Of a stretch of 64,000 nt of DNA, positions 9,958 through 19,065 are shown piece after piece. This DNA comes from Actinokineospora terrae (GTDB lineage: Bacteria > Actinomycetota > Actinomycetes > Mycobacteriales > Pseudonocardiaceae). The stretch covers positions 108,022 to 172,021 of the forward strand of contig NZ_FOGI01000002.1 of the NCBI RefSeq assembly GCF_900111175.1. Reading direction: 5' to 3'. Every line of letters starts with the position of its first letter. Position 1 is the first letter of the stretch. The notes below the pieces were generated by a model. It did not search any database and was not told where the DNA came from. It worked only from the letters and a program-made list of their open reading frames with translations. The position numbers and the translations under genes are program-made.

Positions 9958-10812
9958 TCACTCGTGGTCGTGTTCGTCGAAGTCGGCGACGCCTCGTTTC
10001 CAGTAGCCGGTGATGTCGTGGTCGGTCCGGTCCAGGCCCAGTTCGTCGCGGACCCAGCGGCGCAGCGGCCTGATCGCACCCGCCTCGCCCGCGATCCAGG
10101 CGTAGAGCCGCTCACCGCCGGGCACGCGGACCTCCCGCACGGCGCGGGCGAGCGGACCCGGGCCGCCGGGCTCGGCGCCGTCGCGGTGCAGCCAGCGCAC
10201 CCGCACGCCCTCGGGGTTGCGCAGGTCGATGTGCTCGCCCGCGTCCGCGACCTCGATGAACGCCCAGCCGCGCGCGGTGCGGGGCAGTTCCTCGAGCCTG
10301 CGGGCGATGGCGGGCAGCGCGGTCAGGTCGCCCGCGATCAGGTAGCGGTCGTAGCGGTGCGGGACGATCACCCCGCCGGGCGGGCCCACCACGTGCACCA
10401 CCGCGCCGGGTTCGACCGCGCGCGCCCAGTCGCTGCCGAGCCCGCCCGCGTGCAGGGCGACGTCGAGGTCGAGTTCGCCGGTGGCCGGGTCGTAGCGGCG
10501 CACCGTGTACTCGCGGGAAGTCGGCGACGGATCGGGCCACCGCAGCACGTCCCCGGCGGGCTCCGGCAGGCGCAGCGCGCCGTCCGGGTCCGGGAACAGC
10601 ACCTTCACGTGCTCATCGGGCGCGTGCGCTTCGAACCCGGCGGTCCCGGCGCCGCCGAGGGTGACCCGCAGCAGACCGGACCCGACCATGGCCTTGCGCA
10701 CCACCAGCGCGGCGCGCACGCGGATCGGGTAGCCCACCTTCTCCGCCGTGGTGCCCGCCAGGACCTCGGCGATCCGCTCGCGGTGGCGGTGGCGGTGGTC
10801 GACCCGGGTCAC
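9958..10812 (-). CDS. Siderophore-interacting FAD/NAD(P)H reductase (ViuB/SIP family)
   Basis: A 284-residue siderophore-interacting protein. The family reduces ferric siderophores in the cytosol with a flavin and NAD(P)H to release iron. The FAD-binding signature SREYTVRRYDP lies near residues 95-105, followed by the SIP Rossmann half (GPPGGVIVPHRYDRYLIAGDLTALPAI). Length is normal for the family. The GTG start overlaps the stop of the aryl carrier gene by 4 bases, so translation is probably coupled, and the NRPS follows 51 bases later. Its place inside the DHB operon suggests it recovers iron from the catecholate made here. Confidence 0.9.
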   Translation of the reverse strand: MTRVDHRHRHRERIAEVLAGTTAEKVGYPIRVRAALVVRKAMVGSGLLRVTLGGAGTAGFEAHAPDEHVKVLFPDPDGALRLPEPAGDVLRWPDPSPTSREYTVRRYDPATGELDLDVALHAGGLGSDWARAVEPGAVVHVVGPPGGVIVPHRYDRYLIAGDLTALPAIARRLEELPRTARGWAFIEVADAGEHIDLRNPEGVRVRWLHRDGAEPGGPGPLARAVREVRVPGGERLYAWIAGEAGAIRPLRRWVRDELGLDRTDHDITGYWKRGVADFDEHDHE

Positions 10813-11063
10813 GAGTCCACCCCGGCGACGAGGCGGGTCCAGCGGTCCAGCCGGGGCTCCTCGGCCAGGTCGGCGAACTCCACCCCGGGCGCGCCCGCCG
10901 CCCGCCAGCGCTCGACCAGGGCCATGGTGCGCATGGAGTCCAGGCCCAGGTCGAGCAGGTCGGCGTCCGGGGTCACCTCGTGCGGCGCGCAGCCGAGGAC
11001 CTCGGCGATGTCGGCCCGCAGGCGGTCCGCGGTCAGCGCGTGGCCCGGCTCCGGGGCGGTCAT
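10809..11063 (-). CDS. Stand-alone aryl carrier protein for 2,3-dihydroxybenzoate
   Basis: An 84-residue carrier protein with the phosphopantetheine site in DLLDLGLDSMRTM; the Ser of LDSM is the attachment residue. In EntB/DhbB proteins this domain is fused to the C-terminus of isochorismatase; here it is a separate gene whose ATG overlaps the isochorismatase stop by one base. It should be loaded with DHB by the neighbouring ligase and donate the aryl group to the first C domain of the NRPS. Downstream it overlaps the SIP gene by 4 bases. Confidence 0.9.
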   Translation of the reverse strand: MTAPEPGHALTADRLRADIAEVLGCAPHEVTPDADLLDLGLDSMRTMALVERWRAAGAPGVEFADLAEEPRLDRWTRLVAGVDS

Positions 11064-11725
11064 CGCCGGACCCCCGCCGAGACCAGGGCGGCCAGCGCGT
11101 CGGCGGTGGTGGTCACGGTGCCGCAGCACTGCGCGACGTAGGCGCACGCCCGGTCGTGGTGCTCGCGGGAGAAGTCGGCCACGGCGTCGCAGACCAGCAA
11201 CGGCCGCACGTCGGCCATGAACGCCTCCACCGCGGTGGCCTGGCAGCCGATGTGGGCGTAGACCCCGGTGATCAGCAACTGGTCGCGGCGCGCGGCGGCG
11301 AGCAGGTCGATCAGCGGGGTGCGCTGGAACGCACTGTAGCGCCACTTGTCCAGCACCGTGTCGCCGGGCCTCGGGGCGAGTTCGGCGACGACGTCCGCGG
11401 CGCGCGGGTCGTCATCGATGACCGCGCCGATGCCCTGGCCCCAGAACTCGGTGAGCAGGCCGCGGTCCTCGGCGCTCTGGCGGCCCGGCTGGGCTGTGTA
11501 GAACACCGGCACCCCCGCCTCCCGCGCCGCGTCGAGCAGCGCCGCGATGTTGGCGACCACCCGCGGGATGGGCGCACCCGCGAACGGAGCGAGGAAGTAG
11601 CGCTGCGCGTCGTGCACCAACAGCGCCGCCCGGGCCGGGTCAGGCCGCCAGTCGACCCGGCCCGCGGGCAGGTCGGCCGCCGTGGGCAGCCGGTAGGGGG
11701 CGATCTTGGGTAGGGACACGGTCAC
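11060..11725 (-). CDS. Isochorismatase (2,3-dihydro-2,3-dihydroxybenzoate synthase)
   Basis: A 221-residue isochorismatase that hydrolyses isochorismate to 2,3-dihydro-DHB and pyruvate. It aligns by eye with the N-terminal domain of EntB/DhbB: the conserved opening [11 protein letters not shown], the acidic residue in VHDAQRYF, the Lys in [12 protein letters not shown], and [18 protein letters not shown]. It ends where the carrier domain would begin in EntB. The GTG start overlaps the ligase stop (GTGA). It belongs to the DHB operon. Confidence 0.93.
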   Translation of the reverse strand: MTVSLPKIAPYRLPTAADLPAGRVDWRPDPARAALLVHDAQRYFLAPFAGAPIPRVVANIAALLDAAREAGVPVFYTAQPGRQSAEDRGLLTEFWGQGIGAVIDDDPRAADVVAELAPRPGDTVLDKWRYSAFQRTPLIDLLAAARRDQLLITGVYAHIGCQATAVEAFMADVRPLLVCDAVADFSREHHDRACAYVAQCCGTVTTTADALAALVSAGVRR

Positions 11726-13356
11726 GCCTTCCTCACGAGGGCGGCCAGGGCCGCCCGCAGTTCGCGTTTGCTGGTCTTGCCGACACCGGTCACCGGGAAC
11801 TCCGCGACGACCTGCACCAGGTCGGGCACCTTGAACGCGGCGACGCCGCGCTCGCGGACGAACCGGCGCAGCGCGGGTCCGGTTGGCGCGGAGCCCGCCA
11901 CGGGCACGACGTAGGCGCAGGTCCGCTCACCGAGGTACTCGTCGGGCACCGCGACCACCGCGGCGTCGAGCACGTCGGGGTGGGCCATCAGGTGGTCCTC
12001 GACCTCCTCCGCGGCGACCTTCTCCCCGCCCCGGTTGATCTGCTCCTTGGCCCGGCCGACGACCTCCAGGTGCCCGGTGGGGCCGCGCCGCACCAGGTCC
12101 CCGGTGCGGTAGAAGCCGTCCGGGGTGAACGCCAGGGCGTTGTGCTCGGGCGCGCGGTGGTAGCCGCGGATCGTGTAGGGGCCGCGGGTCAGCAGCGCCC
12201 CGGTCTCCCCCGGCGGCACCAGGTCGTCCGAGCCCGCCAACGGGTTCTCCGGGTCGACCACGCGCACCTCGTCGTCCGGGGAGATCGGGCGTCCCTGGGT
12301 GCCCAGCACGAGGTCGTCCAGGTCGTCGAGGCGGGTGTAGCAGACCAGCCCCTCGGCCATGCCGAACACCTGCTGCAACCGCACACCCAGCGCGGGCCCG
12401 ATCCGCTCGGCCAGCTCGCGGCCGCACTTGGCCCCGCCGACGAGCAGGACCTCGAGGGTGGACAGGTCGTGCTCGGTGCGGGCGGCCGCCTGCACCCACG
12501 AGGCGGCCAGCGGCGGTACGACCCCGGTGATCGTCACGCCCTCGCGGTCGATGAGCCGGAACGCGGTGTCGGCGTCCGGGCGCGGGCAGAGCACGACCTT
12601 GGCCCCCACGTGCAGGGCGCCGAGGACACCGGGCGAGCTCAACGGGTAGTTGTGCGCGGCGGGCAGGGCGGCCAGGTACACGCTGTCCGGGCGCAGCGCG
12701 CAGATGCGGGCACTCTCGCGGACGCTGTAGAGGTAGTCGTCGTGGGTGCGCGGGATCAGCTTCGGCAGCCCGGTGCTGCCGCCGGAGAGCTGCAGGAACG
12801 CCACACCGGACGGGTCGGGGTCGGGCAGCTCGCGCGGCGCCGTCGCGGACAGCTCGTCGAACTCGCTCGACCCGACCACGTGCACCTGGCGCACCGAGGG
12901 CACGTCCGCGGCCACGGCGCGCGCGAGGGCCGCGTGGTCGTGGCGCTCGTGGGTGTCGACGGTGAGGATCGCGGTGGCCCCGCTCTGCTCGGCGAAGTGC
13001 CGCAGCTCGGTGCGCCGGTGGGCGGGCAGTGCGAACACCGGCCAGGCGCCGAGGCGCCACAGCCCGAACAGCACCGGGACGAACTCGGGCACGTTCGGCA
13101 CCTGCACGACCACCCGCTCGCCCGCGCGGATCCCGGACTCGGCCAGGCCTGCCGCGATCCGGTGGGCGCGCTGGTCGAGCTCGGCGTAGTCCCAGCGGCT
13201 GGTGACCCCGTCGCGCTCCCCCACCACGGCGGTGCGGGTCGCGTGCGCCTCGGCCAGCGCGGTGAGCAGCGCGCCGAGGCTCTGCCCGCGCCAGTGGCCC
13301 GCGGCGCGGTAGCGGGCCGCGACGTCCCGGGGCCACGGGGTGTGCTCGAGGGCCAT
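11722..13356 (-). CDS. 2,3-dihydroxybenzoate-AMP ligase
   Basis: A 544-residue aryl-acid adenylating enzyme of the EntE/DhbE type. It forms DHB-AMP and loads the aryl carrier protein. The ATP-binding motif is [16 protein letters not shown]. The stretch [14 protein letters not shown] carries the Asn and Ser pocket residues typical of DHB-specific rather than salicylate-specific ligases (family knowledge). GYHRAPEHN and FYRTGD are the later core motifs. The ATG start at 13356 overlaps the isochorismate synthase stop by one base; upstream in-frame starts would lie inside that gene and were rejected. Confidence 0.94.
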   Translation of the reverse strand: MALEHTPWPRDVAARYRAAGHWRGQSLGALLTALAEAHATRTAVVGERDGVTSRWDYAELDQRAHRIAAGLAESGIRAGERVVVQVPNVPEFVPVLFGLWRLGAWPVFALPAHRRTELRHFAEQSGATAILTVDTHERHDHAALARAVAADVPSVRQVHVVGSSEFDELSATAPRELPDPDPSGVAFLQLSGGSTGLPKLIPRTHDDYLYSVRESARICALRPDSVYLAALPAAHNYPLSSPGVLGALHVGAKVVLCPRPDADTAFRLIDREGVTITGVVPPLAASWVQAAARTEHDLSTLEVLLVGGAKCGRELAERIGPALGVRLQQVFGMAEGLVCYTRLDDLDDLVLGTQGRPISPDDEVRVVDPENPLAGSDDLVPPGETGALLTRGPYTIRGYHRAPEHNALAFTPDGFYRTGDLVRRGPTGHLEVVGRAKEQINRGGEKVAAEEVEDHLMAHPDVLDAAVVAVPDEYLGERTCAYVVPVAGSAPTGPALRRFVRERGVAAFKVPDLVQVVAEFPVTGVGKTSKRELRAALAALVRKA

Positions 13357-14540
13357 CACCGCTCCCGCGCGCCGAGCGCCCGCAGCAGGGTGCGGAACTT
13401 CGCCCCGGTCTCGGCCAACTCCGCGTCCGGGTCCGAGCCCGCGACGATCCCGGCGCCCGCGAACAGGCGCACCGCCGCGTCGCAGACCTCCGCGCAGCGG
13501 ATGGTGACCACCCACTCACCGTCGCCGTGCCGGTCGGTCCACCCCACCAGCCCGGTGAAGTAGCCGCGGTCGAGCGGCTCCAGGTCGGCGATCGCGTCGC
13601 GCGCGCGGTCCACGGGCACCCCGCACACCGCGGGCGTGGGGTGCAGCGCCTCCGCCAGCGCCAGCGCCGAGGTGGCGGGGTCGGCGATCCGGCCGGTGAT
13701 CCGGGTCGAGAGGTGCCACATGGTCGGCGTGCCGATCACGGTGGGCTCGGCGGGCACGTGCAGCTCTCGGCAGAACCGGCCGAGCACCCGCGCGACCTCG
13801 GCCGCGACGTGCGCGTGCTCGGCCCGGTCCTTGGCCGAGGCCAGCAGCGCGGCCCGGCGACCGCGGTCGCGCGCCTCGTCGGCCACCCGCGGCGCCGACC
13901 CGGCCAGCGGGTTGGCGACCACCTCGGTGCCGCGCCGCGAGACCAGCAGCTCGGGGCTGGCGCCGACCAGGGTGCGCGGGGCCGGATCGCCGGGCGCGCT
14001 GACGTCGACGGCGAAGGCGTGCGCGGCGGGGTCGGCGCGCACCAGCCTGGCGAGCAGCGCGGGCACCGCGACGGGGCTGCCGGAGAGCAGGTCGAGGCAC
14101 CGCCCCAGCACGACCTTGTCCAGCTCGGCACCGTCGATCAGCTCCAGCGCGCGGCGCACGGCGTCGGCGTAGCGCGCCGGTTCCGGTCGGGGCACGACCG
14201 TCCACGCGGGTACCGCCGCCGGTGCGGTGGGACCGTCGCCCGCGGGGGCGCAGGCCCGGCGCACGACAGCGGGCACGACCAGGCTGGCCGGGCCGTCCTG
14301 GCGGAAGCCGATGGCACCCACCACCACGGGGTCGTCGTGACCCGCCCGGACCGCTGCCGCCAGCGCCGCCGCCGCGGCCCGGGCGCGGTCACCGCCATCA
14401 GCCTCGACACAGGCGTGCACGCCATCGGCGAGCAGCGAGCCGTGCGCCGAGGTGTAGTAGAACGACCCGGGCAGGTAGGCGGCCAGAAGATCCGCGCCTC
14501 GGTGGACAGGGCGGGGACGCACGAGAACTGCTGGGGACAC
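13356..14540 (-). CDS. Isochorismate synthase
   Basis: A 394-residue chorismate-utilising enzyme of the EntC/DhbC type that makes isochorismate, the first committed step to DHB. Family motifs are visible: [44 protein letters not shown] and the C-terminal [24 protein letters not shown]. The GTG start at 14540 has AAAGGAA about 10 bases upstream; the longer in-frame reading enters the entA-like gene and was rejected. It lies 109 bases after the dehydrogenase and overlaps the ligase start by one base. Confidence 0.93.
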   Translation of the reverse strand: MSPAVLVRPRPVHRGADLLAAYLPGSFYYTSAHGSLLADGVHACVEADGGDRARAAAAALAAAVRAGHDDPVVVGAIGFRQDGPASLVVPAVVRRACAPAGDGPTAPAAVPAWTVVPRPEPARYADAVRRALELIDGAELDKVVLGRCLDLLSGSPVAVPALLARLVRADPAAHAFAVDVSAPGDPAPRTLVGASPELLVSRRGTEVVANPLAGSAPRVADEARDRGRRAALLASAKDRAEHAHVAAEVARVLGRFCRELHVPAEPTVIGTPTMWHLSTRITGRIADPATSALALAEALHPTPAVCGVPVDRARDAIADLEPLDRGYFTGLVGWTDRHGDGEWVVTIRCAEVCDAAVRLFAGAGIVAGSDPDAELAETGAKFRTLLRALGARER

Positions 14541-14649
14541 GCCGGGATTCCTTTCACGCGTGCGGTTCGAGCCAGGCCGGGCGCCTCGGGGAGACGCCCG
14601 TTCGCCGGTTTCGTTCGGCAGGCGGCCGGACCGCCGAACGGTCAGGCGA

Positions 14650-15420
14650 TCAGGCGCACAGGGTTGCGCCGCCGTCCACGTAGAGGTTCTGCATGGTGAT
14701 GTGCCGCGCGCGGTCGGACACCAGGAAGACCACGGCGTCGGCCACGTCGGCGGGATCGGCGATGCGCTTGAGCGGAATGCCGACGCGGAATTGCGCCGGG
14801 TCGCCCGCGATGACGCGCTCCGGGCCGTTGCCGTCGGTCCAGAGCGCGCGCTGCATCTCGGTGTCGGTCGAGCCGGGGGACACGATATTGCAGCGAACAC
14901 CGGATCCGGCGAGTTCGAGACCCAGGCACCGGGTGAGCATCGTGGCGGCCGCCTTGGAGGCCGCGTAGGCGGCCATCCCCGTGCGCGGCACACCCGCCGC
15001 GTTCGAGCCGATGGTGATCAGTACACCACGCCCGCGCGGCACCATGCGGTGGGAAATTTCCCGCAGCACGAAGAACACCCCGGTCGAATTGACCTCGAAT
15101 GTCCGCGCCCAGTCCTCGGCCCGGGTGGAACCGACGGAAGACGCGCACAGCACGCCTGCCGCGGACACGCCGATGTCGAGCGGACCGAGGTCGCGCTCGA
15201 CCTCGTCCACCACGCGGGCCAACGAGTCCTGGTCGGTGACATCGGCCGGGAACGGCACCGCCGCCCCACCGGTGCGGTCCGCGACCGCCTTGAGCCCATC
15301 GACATCGATGTCAACCACCGCAACGGAAACCCCTTCGCGGACCAGCGCTTCCGCGATGGCGGCGCCGATCCCGCGCGCCGCACCGGTGACCAACGCGACA
15401 CGGCCGGACAACCCGGTCAC
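14650..15420 (-). CDS. 2,3-dihydro-2,3-dihydroxybenzoate dehydrogenase
   Basis: A 256-residue short-chain dehydrogenase of the EntA/DhbA type that oxidises 2,3-dihydro-DHB to DHB with NAD+. The Rossmann motif is [15 protein letters not shown] near the N-terminus, and the catalytic Ser/Tyr/Lys lie in [20 protein letters not shown]. The function is set mainly by context, since SDRs are alike, but the gene is the first of an otherwise complete DHB operon. The GTG start at 15420 has AAGGGAGA upstream; the longer reading has no good ribosome site. Confidence 0.9.
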   Translation of the reverse strand: MTGLSGRVALVTGAARGIGAAIAEALVREGVSVAVVDIDVDGLKAVADRTGGAAVPFPADVTDQDSLARVVDEVERDLGPLDIGVSAAGVLCASSVGSTRAEDWARTFEVNSTGVFFVLREISHRMVPRGRGVLITIGSNAAGVPRTGMAAYAASKAAATMLTRCLGLELAGSGVRCNIVSPGSTDTEMQRALWTDGNGPERVIAGDPAQFRVGIPLKRIADPADVADAVVFLVSDRARHITMQNLYVDGGATLCA

Positions 15421-15849
15421 CGGCGTCTCCCTTCTACACGCTTGTGGAAGTTCCAAGCTAGCTATTCACACCACGATCCCGCGATAGCCGCACCTGTTCT
15501 CTCATCCACATTTTTGCCGGTTTCACACCATCCGGCACGAAGCCGACGGATTCCTCGTCCGTCTAACAACTCGTCGGACGATGTGATAATCGAGGCGAAT
15601 TCCCGCCGAGCACGGCAAGGCGAACAGAATTCGCATGATGCGCAAATCGAAGACTTGACGAGAATTCAATGGTCCACTGTAGACAGGCGAGTCGGATGAA
15701 TCCCAGGGCATGTCGGATTTCTCTTCCGACCAGCGGCCGCGGTCCGCCCCACCACGGCACCCGACCAACCCGGGCGACCGTCGCGGACCTCCATCAGCGG
15801 CGAGGGGGGAAGCACGCGGTCGGCTCGCGGAAGTCCTCGAGCCGAACAG
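15421..15849. promoter_or_regulatory. 429-base upstream region of the siderophore operon
   Basis: No gene was recognised here. The stretch is clearly more AT-rich than its surroundings and must hold the promoter of the DHB-NRPS operon. It contains a perfect inverted repeat GACGGA-N7-TCCGTC (about 15544-15562) and a TGGAA-G-TTCCA repeat at 15445-15455, close to the first start codon. I did not find a good match to the 19-base IdeR/DmdR iron box consensus, so iron control is expected from function but not shown by the sequence. Confidence 0.5.
15821..15844 (-). terminator. Hairpin just after the methyltransferase stop
   Basis: A 7-base perfect stem (CGGCTCG and CGAGCCG, 10-base loop) lies 5 bases beyond the methyltransferase stop codon. 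There is no T-run. It sits where the upstream four-gene operon should end, before the siderophore promoter region. Confidence 0.45.
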
Positions 15850-16716
15850 TCAGGTGGTGCTGGGTTTGGTCGCGAACACCCAGCGGTTGCCTGCCAGGGC
15901 GTCGTCGGGTTCGGGGTGGGGGCCGCGGCCGTGGTGGTGGGTGAAGTCGAAGGGGGTGCGGGTGGTGGTGGACCAGCCGCGGGTGTGGAGGTGGGCGGCG
16001 GAGTCGGGGCGGGGGTCGGGGTTGAAGAGGGCGAGCAGGTCGATGCCGGTCTGGTCGCGGGTGGCGGTGTAGACCGGGTTGGCGCGGGCTCGCGGCGAGC
16101 CGAGGCCCAGCTTGATCTCGTAGGCGAGGTCGCTGCCCGGCGCGGCGAGTGAGTCTACTGTGGACATCAGGTGCCGCTCGGCGGCGGCCGGGAGGTAGAG
16201 CAGGATGCCCTCGGCCAGCCAGGTGCTCGGGGCGGTGGGGCGGTAGCCGCCTGCCAGCAGGGCGGAGGCCCAGTCGCCGCGCAGGTCGGCGGGGACGGAT
16301 CGGCGGGTGGCGGGGGCCGCGCCGAGGACGGTGTCCTTGAAGGCGAGCACTTCCGCGCGGTCGATCTCGTAGACGACGCAGCCCTGGGGCCAGTCCAGGC
16401 GCAGGGCGCGGGAGTCCAGGCCCGCGCCCAGCAGGACGACCTGGCGGCTGCCCGCGCGGGTGGACTCGAGCAGGAAGTCGTCGAGGACCCTGGTGCGCAA
16501 CCCGAAGTAGCGGCACAGGCGGCCCCACAACGGGTTCGAGTCGCCGTCGGGGACGTCGTCGATGGAGGTCGGCCACCCAGCTGACGCGCTCGCGGCGCGG
16601 ACGAAGCGCTCGGCGTACTCGTCGCGGGCGAGGGAGTCGGGGCGGTGGGTCTCGATGGCCCGGCCCGCCGCGACCATCAGCGCGGTCAGGCCGACACCGT
16701 GCTCGACGCCCGCCAC
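15850..16716 (-). CDS. Class I SAM-dependent methyltransferase of the PPM1/LCMT (TIGR00027) type
   Basis: A 288-residue methyltransferase. The SAM-binding region is VVLLGAGLDSRALRLDWP, followed by VYEIDRAEVLAFKD and the later LAEGILLYLP motif, all typical of the leucine-carboxyl-methyltransferase-like family that often modifies specialised metabolites. The GTG start at 16716 follows an AGGAGGAGGAG run and gives the usual family opening GVGLTALMVAAGRAIETHRPDS; the longer in-frame reading runs through the upstream gene and was rejected. It overlaps the hydrolase gene by 31 bases and is last in a four-gene operon. The substrate is unknown. Confidence 0.85.
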   Translation of the reverse strand: MAGVEHGVGLTALMVAAGRAIETHRPDSLARDEYAERFVRAASASAGWPTSIDDVPDGDSNPLWGRLCRYFGLRTRVLDDFLLESTRAGSRQVVLLGAGLDSRALRLDWPQGCVVYEIDRAEVLAFKDTVLGAAPATRRSVPADLRGDWASALLAGGYRPTAPSTWLAEGILLYLPAAAERHLMSTVDSLAAPGSDLAYEIKLGLGSPRARANPVYTATRDQTGIDLLALFNPDPRPDSAAHLHTRGWSTTTRTPFDFTHHHGRGPHPEPDDALAGNRWVFATKPSTT

Positions 16717-17282
16717 AGCTCCTCCTCCTCGGCCAGGGTGGTGATACGCGCGCCGTACAGAGCGGCCATGAACCCCAGGATCGTGTCGTTCGGCAGGCGC
16801 AGGGCGGTGGTGCAGTCCGCCAGGACCGTGATGTGCAAGCCCTTCTGGAACGCCGTTCGCGCGGTGGAGTCGACGCAGACGTCGGTGTAGAGGCCTGCGA
16901 ACACGAGCTGGTCGAAGGCATCGATGGAGGCCGCGAACTCCGGGTTGAGGAACGCGTCGAAGCAGGCCCGCTTGGTGAAGACGCGTTCGCCGGGGGCGGG
17001 GGTGAGGTTGTGGAACTCCGCGCCCCACGAGCCGGTGACGCACTTGGGCCGCTTCCCCGACGCCGCGTCACGCTGCCGCCAGCTCGGGCCCTGGTACGCG
17101 GCGTCGCCCTCGAAGCGGACGAAGACCACCTCGACGTCGTGGGCCCGTGCCGCGTCGACGGCCCGTGCCGCGCCCGCCGCGGCGGACTCCACCGCCGTGG
17201 TGTCGCCGTCGAACTTGGCCGCGACCGCCGGGCCGGTGCAGAAGTCGTTCTGCACGTCGATCACCACCAGCGCCGTGCTCAT
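16686..17282 (-). CDS. Isochorismatase-like cysteine hydrolase
   Basis: A 198-residue cysteine hydrolase of the isochorismatase superfamily. It shows the conserved Asp in ALVVIDVQNDF, the Lys in ERVFTKRACFDAF, and the nucleophile-containing loop FAGLYTDVCVDSTARTAF (Cys within TDVCVDST), the triad of nicotinamidase, N-carbamoylsarcosine amidase and ureidoacrylate hydrolase types. It therefore probably cleaves an amide or imide rather than isochorismate. The ATG at 17282 overlaps the stop of the dehydrogenase-like gene by 4 bases. Substrate unknown. Confidence 0.85.
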   Translation of the reverse strand: MSTALVVIDVQNDFCTGPAVAAKFDGDTTAVESAAAGAARAVDAARAHDVEVVFVRFEGDAAYQGPSWRQRDAASGKRPKCVTGSWGAEFHNLTPAPGERVFTKRACFDAFLNPEFAASIDAFDQLVFAGLYTDVCVDSTARTAFQKGLHITVLADCTTALRLPNDTILGFMAALYGARITTLAEEEELWRASSTVSA

Positions 17283-18337
17283 CGGGCGGACTCGACGCAC
17301 TTGAGCAGCGCGTCCAGCACCGACGTGGTCGAGTCGGCGCCGCCGAGGTCCGGTGTGGACACTCCTTGCGCCACGGTGGCGGTGATCGCGTCCTCCATGG
17401 CCCCGATCGCACCCGCGCAGCCGCCGTGGCGTTCCGCGATCGCCGCTGTCGCGCGCACGGTCGCCACGGGGTTGACGATGTCGCGGCCCTCGATGTCGTC
17501 GGCCGAGCCGTGGACGGTCTGGTACTCCAGCAGTCCACGCACGGCGGGGTCGAGGTGCGCGTTCTCGGTGAAGCGGTTCTCCTGCCGTTCACGGCCGAAG
17601 CGGTCGAGCAGGAACGGGTGCATGACATCGGCCCACTCGTTGCCGCCGATGATCATCATGCGCGGGGAGAGGCCGCGTTCGATCAGGTTGCGGTTGACCG
17701 TGTCCGGCTGCGCGAGGGCGATGTCCACGCCGTGGCGGGCCGCGCTCTCGGCCACCCACTCGCCGAGGGCGCCGTCGAGCAGGTGGAACTTGTAGGCCAT
17801 GACGATCTGGTCGGCCCCGGTGTCCGGCCACTGCCGCCGCGCCCGGTCCACGGCGAAGGCGATGACCTCGTCGGTGATGTCCCGGCTGAACTCCGTCGTG
17901 CGCGACACCGCGCCGGGCGAGTGCGTGTTCTCCCCGGTGTAGAACCCCTGCGCCTCGTCGCGCACCAGCAGCAGCGTCGCACCGGTCGACTCGATGACGT
18001 CGACCTTCACCGCCCGCAGCCGCTGCCGGACCAGGTACAGCGACTGGGCGTTGATAGCGGTCCGGAATACCGCCTGGATCCCGGCCGACGCTTGGGTCCG
18101 GCAGAACTGCTCGTACTGTGCGGCGTCGCCCTCGGTTGACTCCCTGATCTGCTCAGGGCCTAATCCCTTGAGTGAGAAATAGGAATGGTAGAGCCGGGGC
18201 GAGCGGCTCACGGAGAACCGGGTTCCCCACACCTCGCCTAAAGTGTCGAGCGTCCGCTCGAACACGCGCGCCAACTCCGGACCGGTGCCCCGGCCCACGG
18301 CGAGTCCGACTACCGAGTCCACCGCACTCCCCCACAT
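17279..18337 (-). CDS. Isocitrate/isopropylmalate dehydrogenase family protein
   Basis: A 352-residue member of the beta-decarboxylating dehydrogenase family. Visible are the substrate loop variant VRDEAQGFYTG (RENTEG-type in relatives), the Lys and Asp regions MAYKFHLLDG, NRNLIERGL and IGGNEWADVM, the NAD site HGSADDIEGRDIVNPVAT, and the closing GVSTPDLGGADSTTSVLDALL. The substrate loop and several pocket stretches differ from leuB and icd, so I would not call it either. It starts 33 bases after the EF-hand gene and overlaps the hydrolase by 4. It probably oxidises an unusual 2-hydroxy acid in a dedicated pathway. Confidence 0.82.
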   Translation of the reverse strand: MWGSAVDSVVGLAVGRGTGPELARVFERTLDTLGEVWGTRFSVSRSPRLYHSYFSLKGLGPEQIRESTEGDAAQYEQFCRTQASAGIQAVFRTAINAQSLYLVRQRLRAVKVDVIESTGATLLLVRDEAQGFYTGENTHSPGAVSRTTEFSRDITDEVIAFAVDRARRQWPDTGADQIVMAYKFHLLDGALGEWVAESAARHGVDIALAQPDTVNRNLIERGLSPRMMIIGGNEWADVMHPFLLDRFGRERQENRFTENAHLDPAVRGLLEYQTVHGSADDIEGRDIVNPVATVRATAAIAERHGGCAGAIGAMEDAITATVAQGVSTPDLGGADSTTSVLDALLKCVESAR

Positions 18338-18370
18338 CGGATCAGCATCGGACTGCGGGCCAGGGGCTGG

Positions 18371-18901
18371 TCAGGCGGACGGCGAGACCAACTGGTCGCC
18401 CGCGATCCCCGCCTTCTCCGGCTGGTAGTAGTCCTTGATGCCCTCGACCCAGGTGGCCACCCGGATCCGGTCGGCCTCCGACGGGCCGAACGCGTCGAAC
18501 AGCGCGTGGATGTTCTCGGTGCGGAACCCGATGGCCGACATCAGCTCGGCGAACACCGGCCGCTCGATCAGGCCGTCCCCGTCCGGGTCGCCCAAGGCCC
18601 CCAACGCCTCGGCGAACTCCGCCACCGTCGCGTCGAACCGCTCCGGCGACAGCGTGCACGCGGAGAACTCCTCAAGCGAGACCAGCCCGTCGCGGTCGGC
18701 GTCCAGCTCAGCCTCCAGCGTTTCCCAGTACTTCCGGAAAGCGCCGGCCATCCGCTCCTTGTCGGCCTCCGCCGACTCGCTCGCCGCCGCGACGACCCGC
18801 CGCGCCATGAGGTCGAAGTCCCCGGAGTCGAGTTGACCGCTGCCGTTCGCGTCGAAGAGCCGGAAGATGAGTTCGACCCGCTCGACTGCCTCGCTGCGCA
18901 T
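18371..18901 (-). CDS. EF-hand calcium-binding protein
   Basis: A 176-residue cytosolic protein with three well-formed EF-hand loops: DANGSGQLDSGDF near residue 15, DADRDGLVSLEEF near residue 65 and DPDGDGLIERPVF near residue 102. A degenerate fourth loop (FGPSEADRIRVATW) follows. This spacing matches calerythrin-like actinobacterial proteins. The ATG at 18901 has CGGAGG 4 bases upstream and is preferred over the ATG 27 bases earlier. It heads the minus-strand operon, 33 bases before the dehydrogenase-like gene, an unusual partnership that suggests calcium sensing or metal handling for that pathway. Confidence 0.88.
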   Translation of the reverse strand: MRSEAVERVELIFRLFDANGSGQLDSGDFDLMARRVVAAASESAEADKERMAGAFRKYWETLEAELDADRDGLVSLEEFSACTLSPERFDATVAEFAEALGALGDPDGDGLIERPVFAELMSAIGFRTENIHALFDAFGPSEADRIRVATWVEGIKDYYQPEKAGIAGDQLVSPSA

Positions 18902-19065
18902 GAAACCTCCGAATGCCCTGTTCTCCACCTCATTCCACTATGTCAGAGCCGCCACCCATTTCTCGATCGCGAGTCGATGTTCATCAAATAGGATGAGATC
19001 GTCGGCGTGTGATCGCGGACAGTGGCGTCTGCTGGGCCGGTCGGGGCCGGCACCAGGCCATGCCG

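Noticed and set aside
7243..11220. Plus-strand open frame of 1,325 codons
   Set aside because: Antisense to the NRPS, SIP and carrier genes; caused by extreme GC content, no recognisable motif.
15560..15770. Short minus-strand frames upstream of the siderophore operon
   Set aside because: No ribosome site of note and no similarity; the region fits a promoter better.
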